A DNA stretch of 64,000 nucleotides from Macrobrachium rosenbergii (Eukaryota; Arthropoda; Malacostraca; Decapoda; Palaemonidae): contig NC_089788.1 in NCBI RefSeq assembly GCF_040412425.1, positions 65,892,220-65,956,219 of the forward strand. Reading direction: 5' to 3'. Below are positions 21,488-32,280 of this stretch, one piece after another (position 1 is the first letter of the stretch; each line of letters opens with the position of its first letter). A program made the translations under genes and the position numbers. The notes beneath the pieces are model-generated. The model ran no database searches. It was not told the DNA's origin and saw nothing but the letters and a program-made list of their open reading frames with translations.

Positions 21488-22393
21488 GGTTTTTACTCTG
21501 GCCTACTTTATTCCTGGCTCATGGATCCATTTCTAGGGTCTAGCTGATGGACAGGGGACTTAACATTACAATTATAGGTTCTGACTGCAATTGCTAGGTT
21601 AGGTAGAGACTTACAAAGAAAATAGTTGGGCTGAAGGCCTTACTTCTACATGGAAATGTTGCAGATAAACATTTGGGTTTACTCTAATTTGAATATATTT
21701 ACATTAAAACATTTAAATCTGAAAAATGGGGAAATAATAGGCAGGTAAAACAAAGTTCTGCCAAGTGATCAAATATTACAGCAATTTAAAAATACGGAAG
21801 ATCTAGCGGATAACACTCCCGAAAAGGACACTGTAGAGTAGTTTGTAGTGGCTATGCCATGGCAAGGAGCACGAGATAAGCGGTTACTTCTGTAACTAAC
21901 AACAACGTCTGCAATTTAGAACACAAGCGGTTACCTAGGGAAAAATAGCGATGTCGGGCAAATCACTTAAGAAAAGAAAATGGAATTCAGTAAAAGATCA
22001 AAAGATACATGACTTGAAATAACCTCAAATCAGGACGTTACCTTAGGCGGAGTGATGGAGGGGCCTCTTCAGATTTCACCAGGAATAGAGGGAAGATTTT
22101 ATGGGGGTCCACTGGTAAGTAACTGGGGGAGCTGAAGGTGGCCATGGGGACAAGCTCAAGAAGGAGTGGTCTAGGGGCAAGTGTGAAGGGTCTGCTACCA
22201 AGACGGTTGCTGAGGGCGATGATGCTGGTACCCTGCTCCTTATGACCTTGGTGGATTATTTTTGCTTTTCTCTCAGGTGGCACTCAGAACGTTGGCATCT
22301 GCCCTCAGTAGTCAAGCTGGCGGCCAAGTCACATGGGCCATGTCTGTCCATTTTCTGTGTCAAGGGCTCTTATGGGCCTTCCAGTCCAGTATG
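21485..22393. other. Unassigned intron sequence
   Basis: Moderate GC content and a minus-strand open frame at 22038-22283, with no recognisable domain. It may be an old repeat that I cannot name. Confidence 0.35.
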
Positions 22394-22830
22394 CAGTAAA
22401 ACCCCCCTGGATTCACGTTCTCAAATTCGCGGACTCAGTGATTTGCGGAGTTTTCTGTGGAAAACTCGCCCATTCGCAGATTTTTTCGTAGAGCAGTATT
22501 GTGTATTTTCATATTATTTTCATACTAAATACTGTACTGTACCTATATATATACATTTTATGATAAAATAATATTTACGGTAGTAATTTTCAGATATTAA
22601 GTTTAATAACATTAAATAATATTTCTCATCCTGAGATGAGAGAATTTTTATGCATGTGTAATATGTATGCTTATTTGTTTTGTATGACAAATAAGTGATT
22701 TACTAATTTTCAAATATTAATATTGATATACTAAACACAGCAAAATATCAATTCATTGAAGAAAATGTAGTGAATTAGGAAGATTTTAGTTCAATATAAA
22801 TTCTTTCCCTCATATTTTTCCAAAACTTTG
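22394..22830 (+). mobile_element. pogo-type non-autonomous DNA transposon, copy 1
   Basis: Starts CAGTAAAACCCCCCTGGATT and shares several hundred bases with the copy at 25340-25735, including AACTCGCCCATTCGCAGATT and the stretch TATACATTTTATGATAAAAT. A matching end GGTGGGTTTACTG lies at about 24987-24999, so later insertions may have expanded this copy. Confidence 0.65.
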
Positions 22831-23258
22831 GAGCAAGCAGGGGGGTTGTAACCAGTCAAATATCTTGACATACTGACTGCAACTGCAAAGGTAGATGTTG
22901 TCACTCAGTGGTCAAATAAATGTCACTTGGTGGTCAACGGATACTGAAAAATCTCTCTCTCTCTCTATCATGTAATCTTAATTATATTCTTTGCATTTCA
23001 TATCTCTCTCTCTCACTGTGATAGGTTTTTTATGCATATGTAACATATGTTTATTTGTTTTGTATACTGTAATCTTTGGCATTACTTTGTTATTAATTTT
23101 TTTTTATTTTCCATGCTACAACAAATACATATCATCCCCAGTCTTTTTCTCAGATTCTTCAGAGTATGGGGGGTGCAAGTACCTGTAAATTAACTTGACA
23201 TATTGCCATAGACCACAAGGGGAGGTAATGTTGCCCACAGATGATCAAGGATACTAAA

Positions 23259-23298
<40 letters not shown>

Positions 23299-23524
23299 GA
23301 CTCTCTCTCTCTCTCTCTCTCTCTTGTATCTCTCTGATACTCATAAATCATGAATTTCCATCTTTTGATATGTACACCTATTTGTGGATTTCTCTAGAGA
23401 ACATATATACGTATTATTCGCCGAAAATTCGCCCATTCATGGTACTTTTCAATGAAATATTCACGAATTACTGTATTTTCATCTCATTTTCATGACTAAA
23501 TGCACTTTTTGTAATACTGTTAAA
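22831..23524. other. Intron sequence with (CT)n runs and a third pogo-type scrap
   Basis: (CT)n tracts at 22953-22968, 23003-23013 and 23263-23324. At 23390-23480 the words ACATATATACGTATTATTCG and TTCGCCCATTCAT resemble the interior of the copies at 22394 and 25340. Confidence 0.6.
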
Positions 23525-25278
23525 ATACACAGGTACCCAGGTAGTGCCCGAGTTACAATGATTCGCCTTATGATAATTAGATTTTGCAATGGGGTAAGAA
23601 ATTAATACTGATACGACAATATTTATAAAATATTTTTAAATTTCGTGCATGCGCAGGCAGTAGCGTACAATCAGCCAGTGAGAGAGACCAAATTACAGTA
23701 GACCAACTTCTTTTCCTCCATCTCTTTATCCCATCTTCTTGTTGAAAAAGTAAAAGAGAATGATAAAAGTATTGTTAGTAACGTTATACTCTTGCGTAAA
23801 TGTGTACAGCCATAAACAACTGAACGAGAAACTGTTGTTTTGCTATCATCGAATCGGATAACAACAGCCGTTTTGCTTGTATTTCAACCATCGTACGGTA
23901 GTAAACCATTATTGAAGTTATAGTACAAATGACGTTAAGTAAAATAGGACTGATATATTTTTACATTATACCCTTTTTCGGTATGGATAAAAGATCAGCA
24001 AGAAAATCTAATGGGCATGAAGGAACACAGTACTGGTATTTTTACGCCGATAAACAATAAATACGTAAAGCTCGTAATATGATGAAATCAAGTGAAAATA
24101 GCGGACGGAATCATGATTTATTACACAAAACAAACTCCCCCAAATGGCCAACGTCATCTATTAGCGAAAAAATAACTAAATTAATTTCACAACGAGACAT
24201 ATTTTAGTTATATTTCAACTTAAAAACACTTCATATAACGAAAAATAACCTTGTCCCATATAAATAAAGTATCTAGAGATTCATTTATGCCAACTAGAAG
24301 CAAGAAAAGTGCTCTGAACTGAGTTAAATACGGCGAAATAAACTTACCCTGTAATCAATTTCCAAACCAAAACATTGATCGCTATGATCGCAGCTTATAA
24401 TACAAAGGCAATATAATAATATATACAATATTATTGGACACAGTAAATTAAGGCATAACATTTTAAAAGATCCATGGAAAAGATGCATATTTGTGATGTT
24501 GATGTTTGTATAATACCATATGTGAATATAGAGTACAGTATAATGTAGGCTAGGCTACCATATATGCATATGATATACCATAGTGTAGGCTAAGCTAATT
24601 CTTGTTTGTTATTCAATTTCTCTTTGTATTGAATTATCATAAGTCACTCTGCATAAACCTCCAGAATTAGCTGATATTAATAATTACTATGCTGTACTGT
24701 GTATGTATAGAGTATACATTATAGTGTAGGCTAGGCAACCATAAATGTATACATGGTACTGAATACCCTAGTGTAGGCTAGGCTGTATTTGAGATACTTT
24801 TTTTCCAACAAACGATAGTTTTTTTTTTTTTTTTTTTAACCTAACCTCATCGTAAGTAGGATAACACCTGTATAAGCATTTTTAGTTTGTTTTTGTGTGT
24901 TTGAACTATCAAAATAGAGATTCTAAGTATTTGCGGGTTTTAGCTATTAGAGAGAGCCTCGACTGTAAAAAGATCCCCAGAAATATGGTGGGTTTACTGT
25001 ATATATTTTTAAGGGTAAAATGTTAAAGATGACTTTGAAATTATATTAATAATATCATTTCAAAGATTTATGCAGTAGTAGGATAATAGTTTAAGGTACA
25101 TTTGATGTAGGATGCTAGTTTAAGGTATACATTTGGCATTTGAAATTTCAAAATAGGCAGTTATAAGTGTTTTTAGAGGGGGTGTAAACTGTTCTTCATA
25201 AAAATTTAACTATTGGCAGGGGTTTGTGGTCATCTCCTGTGAATATATTCTCAGGGTTTACTGTTTATAGATATACAT

Positions 25279-25283
<5 letters not shown>
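23525..25283. other. A/T-rich intron, probably nested DNA-transposon debris
   Basis: CAGGTAGTGCCCGAGTTACA near 23537 has the form of a DNA-transposon end, but I found no partner. Direct repeats of TAGTGTAGGCTAGGCT-like words occur at about 24545, 24580, 24725 and 24770. GGTGGGTTTACTGTA at 24987-25001 and CAGGGTTTACTGTT at 25253-25266 look like right ends of pogo-type elements. Confidence 0.45.

Positions 25284-25327
<44 letters not shown>
25284..25327. repeat. (AT)n microsatellite
   Basis: About 22 AT units. Confidence 0.95.
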
Positions 25328-25333
<6 letters not shown>

Positions 25334-25339
25334 TATGTA

Positions 25340-25598
25340 CAGTAAAACCCCCCAGACTCGCATTCTCAGAGTTTGTGGAATTTTCTGTGGAACATATCTC
25401 TAAATTATTCGCGGGAAATCTCGCCCATTTGCAGATTTTTCACAGAGCAATATTGTGTACTTTCATATTTTTGTGACTAAATATTGTACTGTATGTACAT
25501 ATACATTTTATGATAAAATAATGATTTACAGTACTAATTTTCATATATTAATATTAAGTTTAATAAGATTAAATAACATTAAATAATATAAAAATAAT

Positions 25599-25629
<31 letters not shown>

Positions 25630-25735
25630 GAGATGAGAGAATTTTTATGCATATGTAATAAGTATGTTTATGTTTTGTATGATAAATAATGATTTACTAA
25701 TTTTAAAATATTGATATTAATGTAAATAGCAATAT
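25340..25735 (+). mobile_element. pogo-type non-autonomous DNA transposon, copy 2
   Basis: Starts CAGTAAAACCCCCCAGACTC after TA and parallels the copy at 22394-22830. It holds a (CT)n run at 25600-25625 and breaks off where the minisatellite begins. Confidence 0.7.
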
Positions 25736-25756
25736 ATCAGTACTTACCTTTACTGC

Positions 25757-26470
25757 AGTGTTGGAATCACAAAGTACATGGATAATTACTTATTATACTG
25801 TTGCATTAAAGTCTCCATTATATAGATAACTTACTGACTGTATTGCAGTGTTGAAATCTCCAGGTACATGGATAATTATTTACTGTACTGCTGCATTGAA
25901 GTCTCCAGTATATGGATAACTACTTACTGTACAGGAGTGTTGAAATCTCCAGGTATATGGATAACTACTTGCCCTTACTGTAGTGCTGAAATCTCCAACT
26001 ATATGGATGGTTACTTACTGCACTGTTGCATTGAAGCCTCCAGTATATGGATAACTACTTACCCTTAGTGTATTGTTGAAATCCCCAAGTATATGGATAA
26101 CCCTTAGTGCATTGTTGAAGTCCCCAAGTATATAGATAATTAATTACTGTACTGTTGCATTGAAGTGTCCATTATATAGATAACTACTTCCTGTATGGCA
26201 GTGTTGAAATCTCCAAATATATGGATAATTACTGTACTGTTGCGTTGAAGTCTCCAGTAAATAAATAACTACTTACCCTTACTGCAGTGTTGAAATCTCC
26301 AAATATATGGATAATTACTGACTGTGCTGTTGCGTTAAGTCTCCTTTATGCAGCTCACTACTTACTGTACTGTTGCTTTGAAGTCTCCAGTATATGGGTA
26401 ACTTCTTACTATATGGCATTGTTGAAATCTCCAGGTATATGGACAATTACTGTGCTGTTGCATTCTGGAA
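25757..26470. repeat. 45-bp minisatellite in alternating pairs
   Basis: About 15 units of 42-46 bp, each with the core GTTGAAATCTCCAGGTATAT GGATAACTACT and close variants. Two unit types alternate (GTTGAAATCTCC versus GTTGCATTGAAGTCTCC), giving a 90-bp higher-order period. Because 45 is divisible by three, short open frames appear, but I see no sign of a real protein. Confidence 0.9.
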
Positions 26471-26569
26471 GATCAGGAAACTTCAGTATCTAGAAAGGGT
26501 AGTTTATTAGTTTCTTTTTCTTGTGTAAAACTGATAATGTTGTGCAAACTATTTGCATAATCTAAAAGG

Positions 26570-27400
26570 AGTCTGCGTGGTGTGGATGTTTGAAGGTTTC
26601 AAAGTTAGTATTTATAGAAAACTTACTTTTAGAGGTTTAGGCCTCAATTTTTGTAGTTCGGGTGCTTTTCATTTCAAGGTAAATTCCGTAACCACCTTAT
26701 CCGTAGAGCCCTTTCACTTTCTTCAGATTGGTCCTCCTTTCATAATGAAATTTTCTTACAAAAGTATTTTCAACAAAATTGAATAACCATTTTAGACCTC
26801 CCTCCCATTCCTTCGATGCTCCCAAATTAGGATACTACTTTTTTCCTTTTGTACATAATAGTGATTTTTATGACATATGAAACAAATTTTAACCAAACAC
26901 TTCCCTGCAGTAAAGGTCAACATAATTTTGAAAAACCTCAAAAGTCTTGGTAGCCTCCTTAGACACAAGGATCAGCTCCCTTCTTTGATGCAGTTGGGTG
27001 TGGTGTACAAGTATCCTTGTTGCAGTCTACAACAGATTTATGTCGGAAATACGCACGAGTTGCTCAAAGTGAGGGCAATTGCCACAGTGGATTGAACTAT
27101 CGCACTGGTCTTAGGCTTGCTAAACCTGAAATGTCTAACATTAGAAATCATTCATTAATTTGTAAATACCCAGTAAACTACAAAAACTTTGAAATAGTGA
27201 CCATGACACAGAAGGAACACCTCCTTAATATTTAGAATCCTTGGTTATGAAGAAAATTGTTCCATCACTTAATAATTGTGTAACTTCTACCCCCTTATAC
27301 ATAGCCTATTCGTGTTTACTCTTATTAAACTTTCGTCCTCTGGACTTTACTACTGAAGGTAATCTATTTCTTGTTTTAGCATTGACATTTTTCAGTCTTT
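26570..27400 (+). pseudogene. Penelope-like retroelement relic with GIY-YIG part
   Basis: Reading in changing frames, a stretch with FKVNSVTTL and FHFLQIGPPFIMKF (about 26670-26760) precedes HKDQLPSLMQLGVVYKYPC, then QQIYVGN (27040-27055), then NYRTGLRLAKPEMSNIRNHS and KYPVNYKNFEI. The order GVVYKxPC, then YVG and then a YRTG/NIRNHS tail is that of the GIY-YIG endonuclease at the C-terminus of Penelope-like elements. Stops and frameshifts are frequent. The reverse transcriptase core is not readable. The endonuclease would have nicked target DNA. Confidence 0.75.
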
Positions 27401-27545
27401 AAAGCATTTCAGTTTTGTAAGTTTTAATTAGTGTTTTTATTTTTGTGTCTTGTTAGTCAGAAAAGATGGGATATGGATGATCTCAAAGCACAGCTATTAA
27501 TAAATAGATTAACGATGAGCTGACTGTTCTTCCTATCCGTACATC
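27401..27545. other. Short intron spacer
   Basis: A/T-rich, with no recognisable feature. Confidence 0.4.
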
Positions 27546-28260
27546 CTACTATGAGATTGTTTGGCTTAGCCTCCCCTGAAAGTTCTCCCCCATTTTTATG
27601 CGGGGATAGGTTCGAGAACCTACTGCAGAAATGTAAAAATCCCCTCTAAAAATGCTTATAACTGCCGAATACCTTGTACCCCTTAAACTGAAATGCTTAT
27701 AACTGCCTATTTTAACATCTCACTGCTTAATTTGATATTTCAAATGAAAATATACCTTAAATTATTATACTAAAACAATTTAATATAATTTCAAACAAAA
27801 ATACACCCCAAAAACATCATTCCAAAACACCCAAAGTAACCTTACATTTCAGTATTCTCCTACTACTGTTACTCATAAGTAGGCTATACAGTATAGGCTA
27901 CACCCCTAAAATGCTTATAACTGCCTATTTTAACAGTTCATTGCCTAACTTGACAGTTCAAAGAAAAATATACCTCAAACTATCATCCCAGAACACCCTA
28001 ATATCATTTCTAAGTCATGTTGCAAAATTAAGCACCAGTCTACAACTTTTACTCTTAAGTATCCCCTATCATTCGGACACGCACTTTTTCTTTGGCCTAC
28101 ATAACATTGTGCTTCATTCTGCGCATACTGTAATGCACTGTGCATACATTTTACATAGATTGATATTTTCCTGTGTTGTAAGATGATTTTGAAATAGTAT
28201 TTACTGTACAGGTACATATTTTAGGGTAGTACTACTGTATAGAGTATACTGTATCAAAAA
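27546..28260 (-). repeat. Inverted relative of the pogo-type repeats
   Basis: TGCTTATAACTGCCTATTTT occurs at about 27690 and 27910 and matches the reverse complement of AAAATAGGCAGTTATAAG near 25150. The stretch is therefore the same family in the opposite orientation, itself with an internal duplication of about 220 bp. Confidence 0.65.
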
Positions 28261-28399
28261 TACATGGATAGTTTAGAACGATGGGACATGTACCTCCAAA
28301 CAGAATGCTAGGTTTGTTATGTCTTGTTAGTATTTTCGTGATTACATACAAATAATTTATGATAAAACAAAAAAGATTTACTACAGTAGTTCTTGGTTT

Positions 28400-28444
28400 A
28401 AATTGTTTAAATCTCCCATGAATTTATTAAAAAATTCTTGTGCC

Positions 28445-28518
<74 letters not shown>

Positions 28519-29010
28519 ATACGCATATTTTACTCACAGAATCCAATTATACTGTATTGATCTACTCACCAAAAAAATATTTAAAATCTGAATTTCATAC
28601 ATAAACAAAAAAACATGAAAATAAACAAATCCAGCAAGCTCACGACAGATGAACGAAGGTAGTGTTGCTATATTTTTTGCTTTGTACCGTATTTCATTAC
28701 AAGTCCAGTTGACTATGATTATCACACATATTAGTGTGTAACAGTACACAAGAGAATATTTTATCACTGTTGATATTTCATCTCTAATTACTGTAAAAAA
28801 TATTTAAAATACGAATTTCATACATAGCCAACACTCAACATTCTTACTCTCCTCCCAGCCATTGTGAAGTCTTGTCCCAGCAAGTTACTGTACTGTGCTT
28901 TGGTAAAATACTGTTCTAAAGTTCTTCTCTCTCTCTCTCTCTCTCTCTCTAATCTCTCTCTCTCTCTCTCTCTCTTATCTCTCTCTCTCTCTCTCTCTCT
29001 CACTCTCTGA
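28400..29010 (+). repeat. Dispersed repeat with long (CT)n runs
   Basis: (CT)n at 28450-28516 and 28926-29001. The stretch 28745-28840 (GTACACAAGAGAATATTTTA, then TATCACTGTTGATATTTCAT) matches 5777-5860 closely. Related sequence occurs in reverse at 60600-61080. The family seems to consist of non-autonomous elements built around a pyrimidine microsatellite. Confidence 0.75.
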
Positions 29011-29280
29011 GAAAAATGATTGATTTTTTGCTGCATGTATGTGTATTTCTTTTGTTAGTTAGTTATAAATGATTTGTTTAACCAGACCTCTCAACTCTTT
29101 TAGGGTTCTTCTCGGGCTGGGAGTACAATATAGTTTTTAGATAAACATGATGCTACTGTGTCATTAATTTTTTCATATTTTCTGTGCATAATTACAAGTT
29201 TTTGCATTTCAGTAAAGCAGACGGGAAAATAAAATTAAAATAATTAGTGAATATTTCAGATATTGTACAGTATGTTATCA
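29011..29280. other. Intron spacer
   Basis: A/T-rich with no recognised feature. Confidence 0.4.
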
Positions 29281-29490
29281 TTCCAGGGTGGGCACCAGAA
29301 TGAACTCAACAAGTTTATGATTTATATTAAAGATTTAGTTAATTTGTATTACTGTAAACATTTTTAGATATTTTGCTGTTTATAGAGAATTGGAGAGACA
29401 CCACAGTAAAACTTGTTAAGCTCATTCTTTTTGGGCCCACCTGTCATTTCAGTGGTCCCCAGAATGAGCTTAACAAGTCTCACTGTTCAT
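29281..29490. repeat. MITE-like palindromic repeat
   Basis: CAGAATGAACTCAACAAGTT near 29297 and CAGAATGAGCTTAACAAGTC near 29460 are direct copies, and CAGTAAAACTTGTTAAGCTC at 29404-29423 is an inverted copy. A pogo-like end in opposed copies explains the pattern best. Confidence 0.6.
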
Positions 29491-29931
29491 AGTGATGTGA
29501 TGTTTGGCTAATTTGTATTAAATATTTTATAGATATTTTGCTGTGTGTGCATTAATATTAACATTTGAAAATTAGTAAATCATTTGTGACCATAAAAGTG
29601 TATTAAGTAAAAAAAACAAAATAAAAATACAGTAATTTGTGAATATTGCTCCATCTAAAAAATTCAATTTCTGTTTTAGTGAAATATCCCCGTTTGACAA
29701 GTGAATAATTTTTTTTTTCTCAAAATCTGCAACAAAATGAAATGCATAAAAACAGGCCACTGTATATATACATACATACATAAACCCACACACACACACA
29801 CACACTATTAGAAATGACAGTAACAGGCTTGACAACTGCTGCTGCTGAACCAGAACTTAGAAAAATAAATCTTAAAAATCTAAAATAATTCATCTATAAA
29901 AAGACTTAGGTTTATGTCTCAGAACATCAAA
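29491..29931. other. Intron spacer with a (CA)n run
   Basis: A/T-rich with (CA)n at about 29786-29806. No other feature seen. Confidence 0.5.
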
Positions 29932-30002
29932 CATAATGAACTCACTTTATGTCTGTGCCACAATGTTGACTTGTGGTAAAAGCATAAAGTGAGTTCATTA
30001 TG
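29932..30002. other. Perfect 20-bp stem hairpin, precursor-like
   Basis: Arms CATAATGAACTCACTTTATG (29932-29951) and CATAAAGTGAGTTCATTATG (29983-30002) pair without mismatch. The 31-nt spacer holds a second stem, CCACAA with TTGTGG, round a 7-nt loop, separated by a 6x6 internal bulge. The total of 71 nt is in the size range of a microRNA precursor, but small palindromic transposons look the same. Confidence 0.85.
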
Positions 30003-30004
30003 TT

Positions 30005-30260
30005 GATTTATTGCATAAAATGCACTACAACGACAAACATCCTCTGCACTCTTCTTTACTTGACTTGGTTGTTTTTGTTTGCAACACTAGGCAGGCTGCT
30101 GCTGCAAACAGTGTGTCATTTTCTAGTATCATGTTTAATATTATTCAGTTTGCTAGGATTTTTGTCGTAGCTACAACTGGAAAGTGGAATAGATTACCTA
30201 GTGCAGTTTTATTTTATATTCTCCCATATTTATATATTTATCACCTTTTCCTATAGCTTG
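30005..30260 (+). pseudogene. LINE reverse-transcriptase C-terminal scrap
   Basis: The frame reads LHSSLLDLVVFVCNTRQAAA, then FNIIQFARIFVVATTGKWNR and LPSAVLF. The order NTR, then a polar FNxxQFxR segment, then WNxLPSxVF is the usual tail after the RT of several LINE families. The rest of the element is absent. It lies in SMC6 intron 4. Confidence 0.6.
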
Positions 30261-31119
30261 TCTTTCTCTGCAGGCTGGTTTCCCTTTGCAGCCCTCTTGG
30301 GTTTATATTCTGTTCACTGCCCAGAAGGGTTTTCAACTGGAGAACTAAAGAAAGAAAAGACCATCAAGAAATTCCTGTTGTGGATGGCAAAGGTCTGTCC
30401 AATAAAGCAGTCTTCCAGGAGAGTTGTTCCTAGGACCTTAGAAAAAGGAATAAAGGACCCTCTAACGAAAAAGTGATGACTTGCTTGCTTGTCATTTGTA
30501 GAAATAAAGCTTCATTTGTCTAATGATAGCTATTCTCAGAAAATACTGTGCATAATAATCAATTAGGAAATTGTTTTTAGATTGATTGTAGCCTTTAAAA
30601 ATGGGACAAAGGTATCCCCTGGAATTTTCAGTCCACTTTATACCTTCTCTGTGGGCTTTTGATATGTTTTTTTTCCCAATGGTATGTTAATAGTTGTTAT
30701 TTTAAGGATGTCTCACTCAGTTTTCATTTTATTTATTAAATACTATCTCCAGTTCATAGTTAGTATATCTTTGGTGGTTTGATTAATGAGTAAAATGTAA
30801 TTTTTTCTTGCCATGTAATACCTGGTCTCTACTCTTGGTGTGAGATCTGCTGCCCTGAAGTTTTAGTTTCCTTTTATCCTTCACTGTGGAATAGGTGGAC
30901 CACCTTGCAATGCATTGTAAGAAAAGATGACGAGTCAATGAGTGTTAAGGATTCCTCCAGTTGGGTACTCACCTGCTAATTTAGCCATCACGACTGGTGC
31001 AGAAAAGGCATATAAGGCAGTGGTTTGTGTCTGTGAAATTTAAAAGATTTTTGATTTTCTAATTCACTAGTTGTTGGTAAATTAATCTTTTTTCATAAAA
31101 TTTATTTTTTTCTAATCAG
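30261..31119. other. SMC6 intron 4, last part
   Basis: A weak continuation of the LINE frame may run to about 30475 (ELKKEKTIKKFLLWMAKV). The rest is unassigned and ends at acceptor TTTTTTCTAATCAG, 31106-31119. Confidence 0.45.
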
Positions 31120-31241
31120 GAAAAGTTGTCTCCATGAAGAAAGAAGAGCTAAGAAGACTTTGCGATCATTTTAACCTGATTGTAGAAAATCCTCTGATGG
31201 TCCTTAATCAGGATATGTCCAGGTCATTTCTAAGTTCTCTG
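31120..31241 (+). CDS. SMC6: SMC6, fifth coding exon
   Basis: With one base from the previous exon it reads GKVVSMKKEELRRLCDHFNL, then IVENPLMVLNQDMSRSFLSS L, and ends in phase 0 before GTATGT. KKEEL, the DHFN block and the NPxxVLxQxMSxxFL block are a strong SMC6 signature; the last is the Q-loop region that contacts nucleotide. The next coding exon is 21 kb downstream, across two large DIRS elements and a worn third. Confidence 0.96.
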
Positions 31242-31295
31242 GTATGTCTACCATTATTTTTTAAATTATTCCTTATATTGCAATACACTCCCTTT

Positions 31296-31490
31296 CCTGA
31301 ACACCTGAGTTAGCCCTGGTCACCTACCAGCCCAAACTACATCCCCATAGCTTTTACCCACTAAGTGGGTAATAAACTGCCAGCGTTACCAACGCTTACA
31401 GGAATATCTAGTCAAATGAGTTACCTGAAGTACCATTGGCAACACTGCTGCAAGTCCCGGCCGAGTGAGGCTGAGATACCCCAATTGCTT
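31296..31490 (+). repeat. DIRS 3 left inverted terminal repeat
   Basis: CCTGAACACCTGAGTTAGCC through CTTTTACCCACTAAGTGGGT to CTGAGATACCCCAATTG is the reverse complement of 37680-37872. The palindromic word ACCCACTAAGTGGGT lies inside. Confidence 0.93.
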
Positions 31491-31659
31491 TTTGTTCGCC
31501 ATGCTGTGTGGGTGTGTCCCACATCAGGTCAACTTTTGGTCATTTAGCCCGACCCCCATTCAAGAATTTGGACATCAGATCACGATTTGGACGTTTTCAA
31601 TGCATTTTCTCCTGGATGGATACTTTATTGATAGGATTTGGAACTTCTCTCCTGATTTT

Positions 31660-32280
31660 GACTTTGGACTCGTTTGGATAAGTCAAACAAGAAGACGTCG
31701 CCGTCTGCTAGCACCGATGCTTCCACTTTGTTTACATCGTCGACGACAGAGCCTTCTTCTGCTGGAGATGCTGACGCTCATCGGCCCTACACGTTCTGCA
31801 AGCGTAGGATGAGTACCCTCAAACACGTTCGACATTCTGTTTGTGTTTTTATGTAGGAAGACACAGTGTAGTATCAGTCAGATAGACGGCGAGCCTTGGT
31901 CGGTAGATCAGATGGAAGAATTATTCAGATAGTTAGAGGACAAGTTACTAGCTGAGTATGTCTAGTCTATTTTTCTAGCTTTATGACTAAATTAACGGAA
32001 ACTAGCGATAAAGATAGTAGTAATAGTCTTGTAGATACTAATCGTTCTTTTTCAGCCCTCCTGCCTGTTCCAGAACCAGCCCTAACGGGTGCCGGGGGTC
32101 ATGGAGAACACAAACCTCAAAGGTAGGATCTGCTGGCCCCCCCCCGGCGCGGAGCAGGCAGTGTTGGCAGCAGATTTCCCCCTTCCCTCTAAAAGCGTAA
32201 GTTCTAAGGTGGATTTAGAATTAGGAATCACTCAGAAGGGTAGGAATTCTAGTCAGGAAGTATTCAGGAAAAGTAGTTGA
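31660..32280 (+). pseudogene. DIRS 3 gag-like protein, N-terminal part
   Basis: Begins DKSNKKTSPSASTDAST and runs into FCKRRMSTLKHVRHSVCVF, a Cys/His cluster like the one at the start of the DIRS 5 gag (CMICKGVQCSM). A frame change and stops follow at about 31855. The later part, SDKDSSNSLVDTNRSFSALL (about 32010-32060), is again in frame with the gag style. Confidence 0.65.

Noticed and set aside
22038..22283. A minus-strand gene
   Set aside because: No domain, splice context or neighbouring coding sequence supports it.
25740..26490. A CRISPR array
   Set aside because: The units are contiguous near-identical repeats with no unique spacers, and the DNA is eukaryotic.
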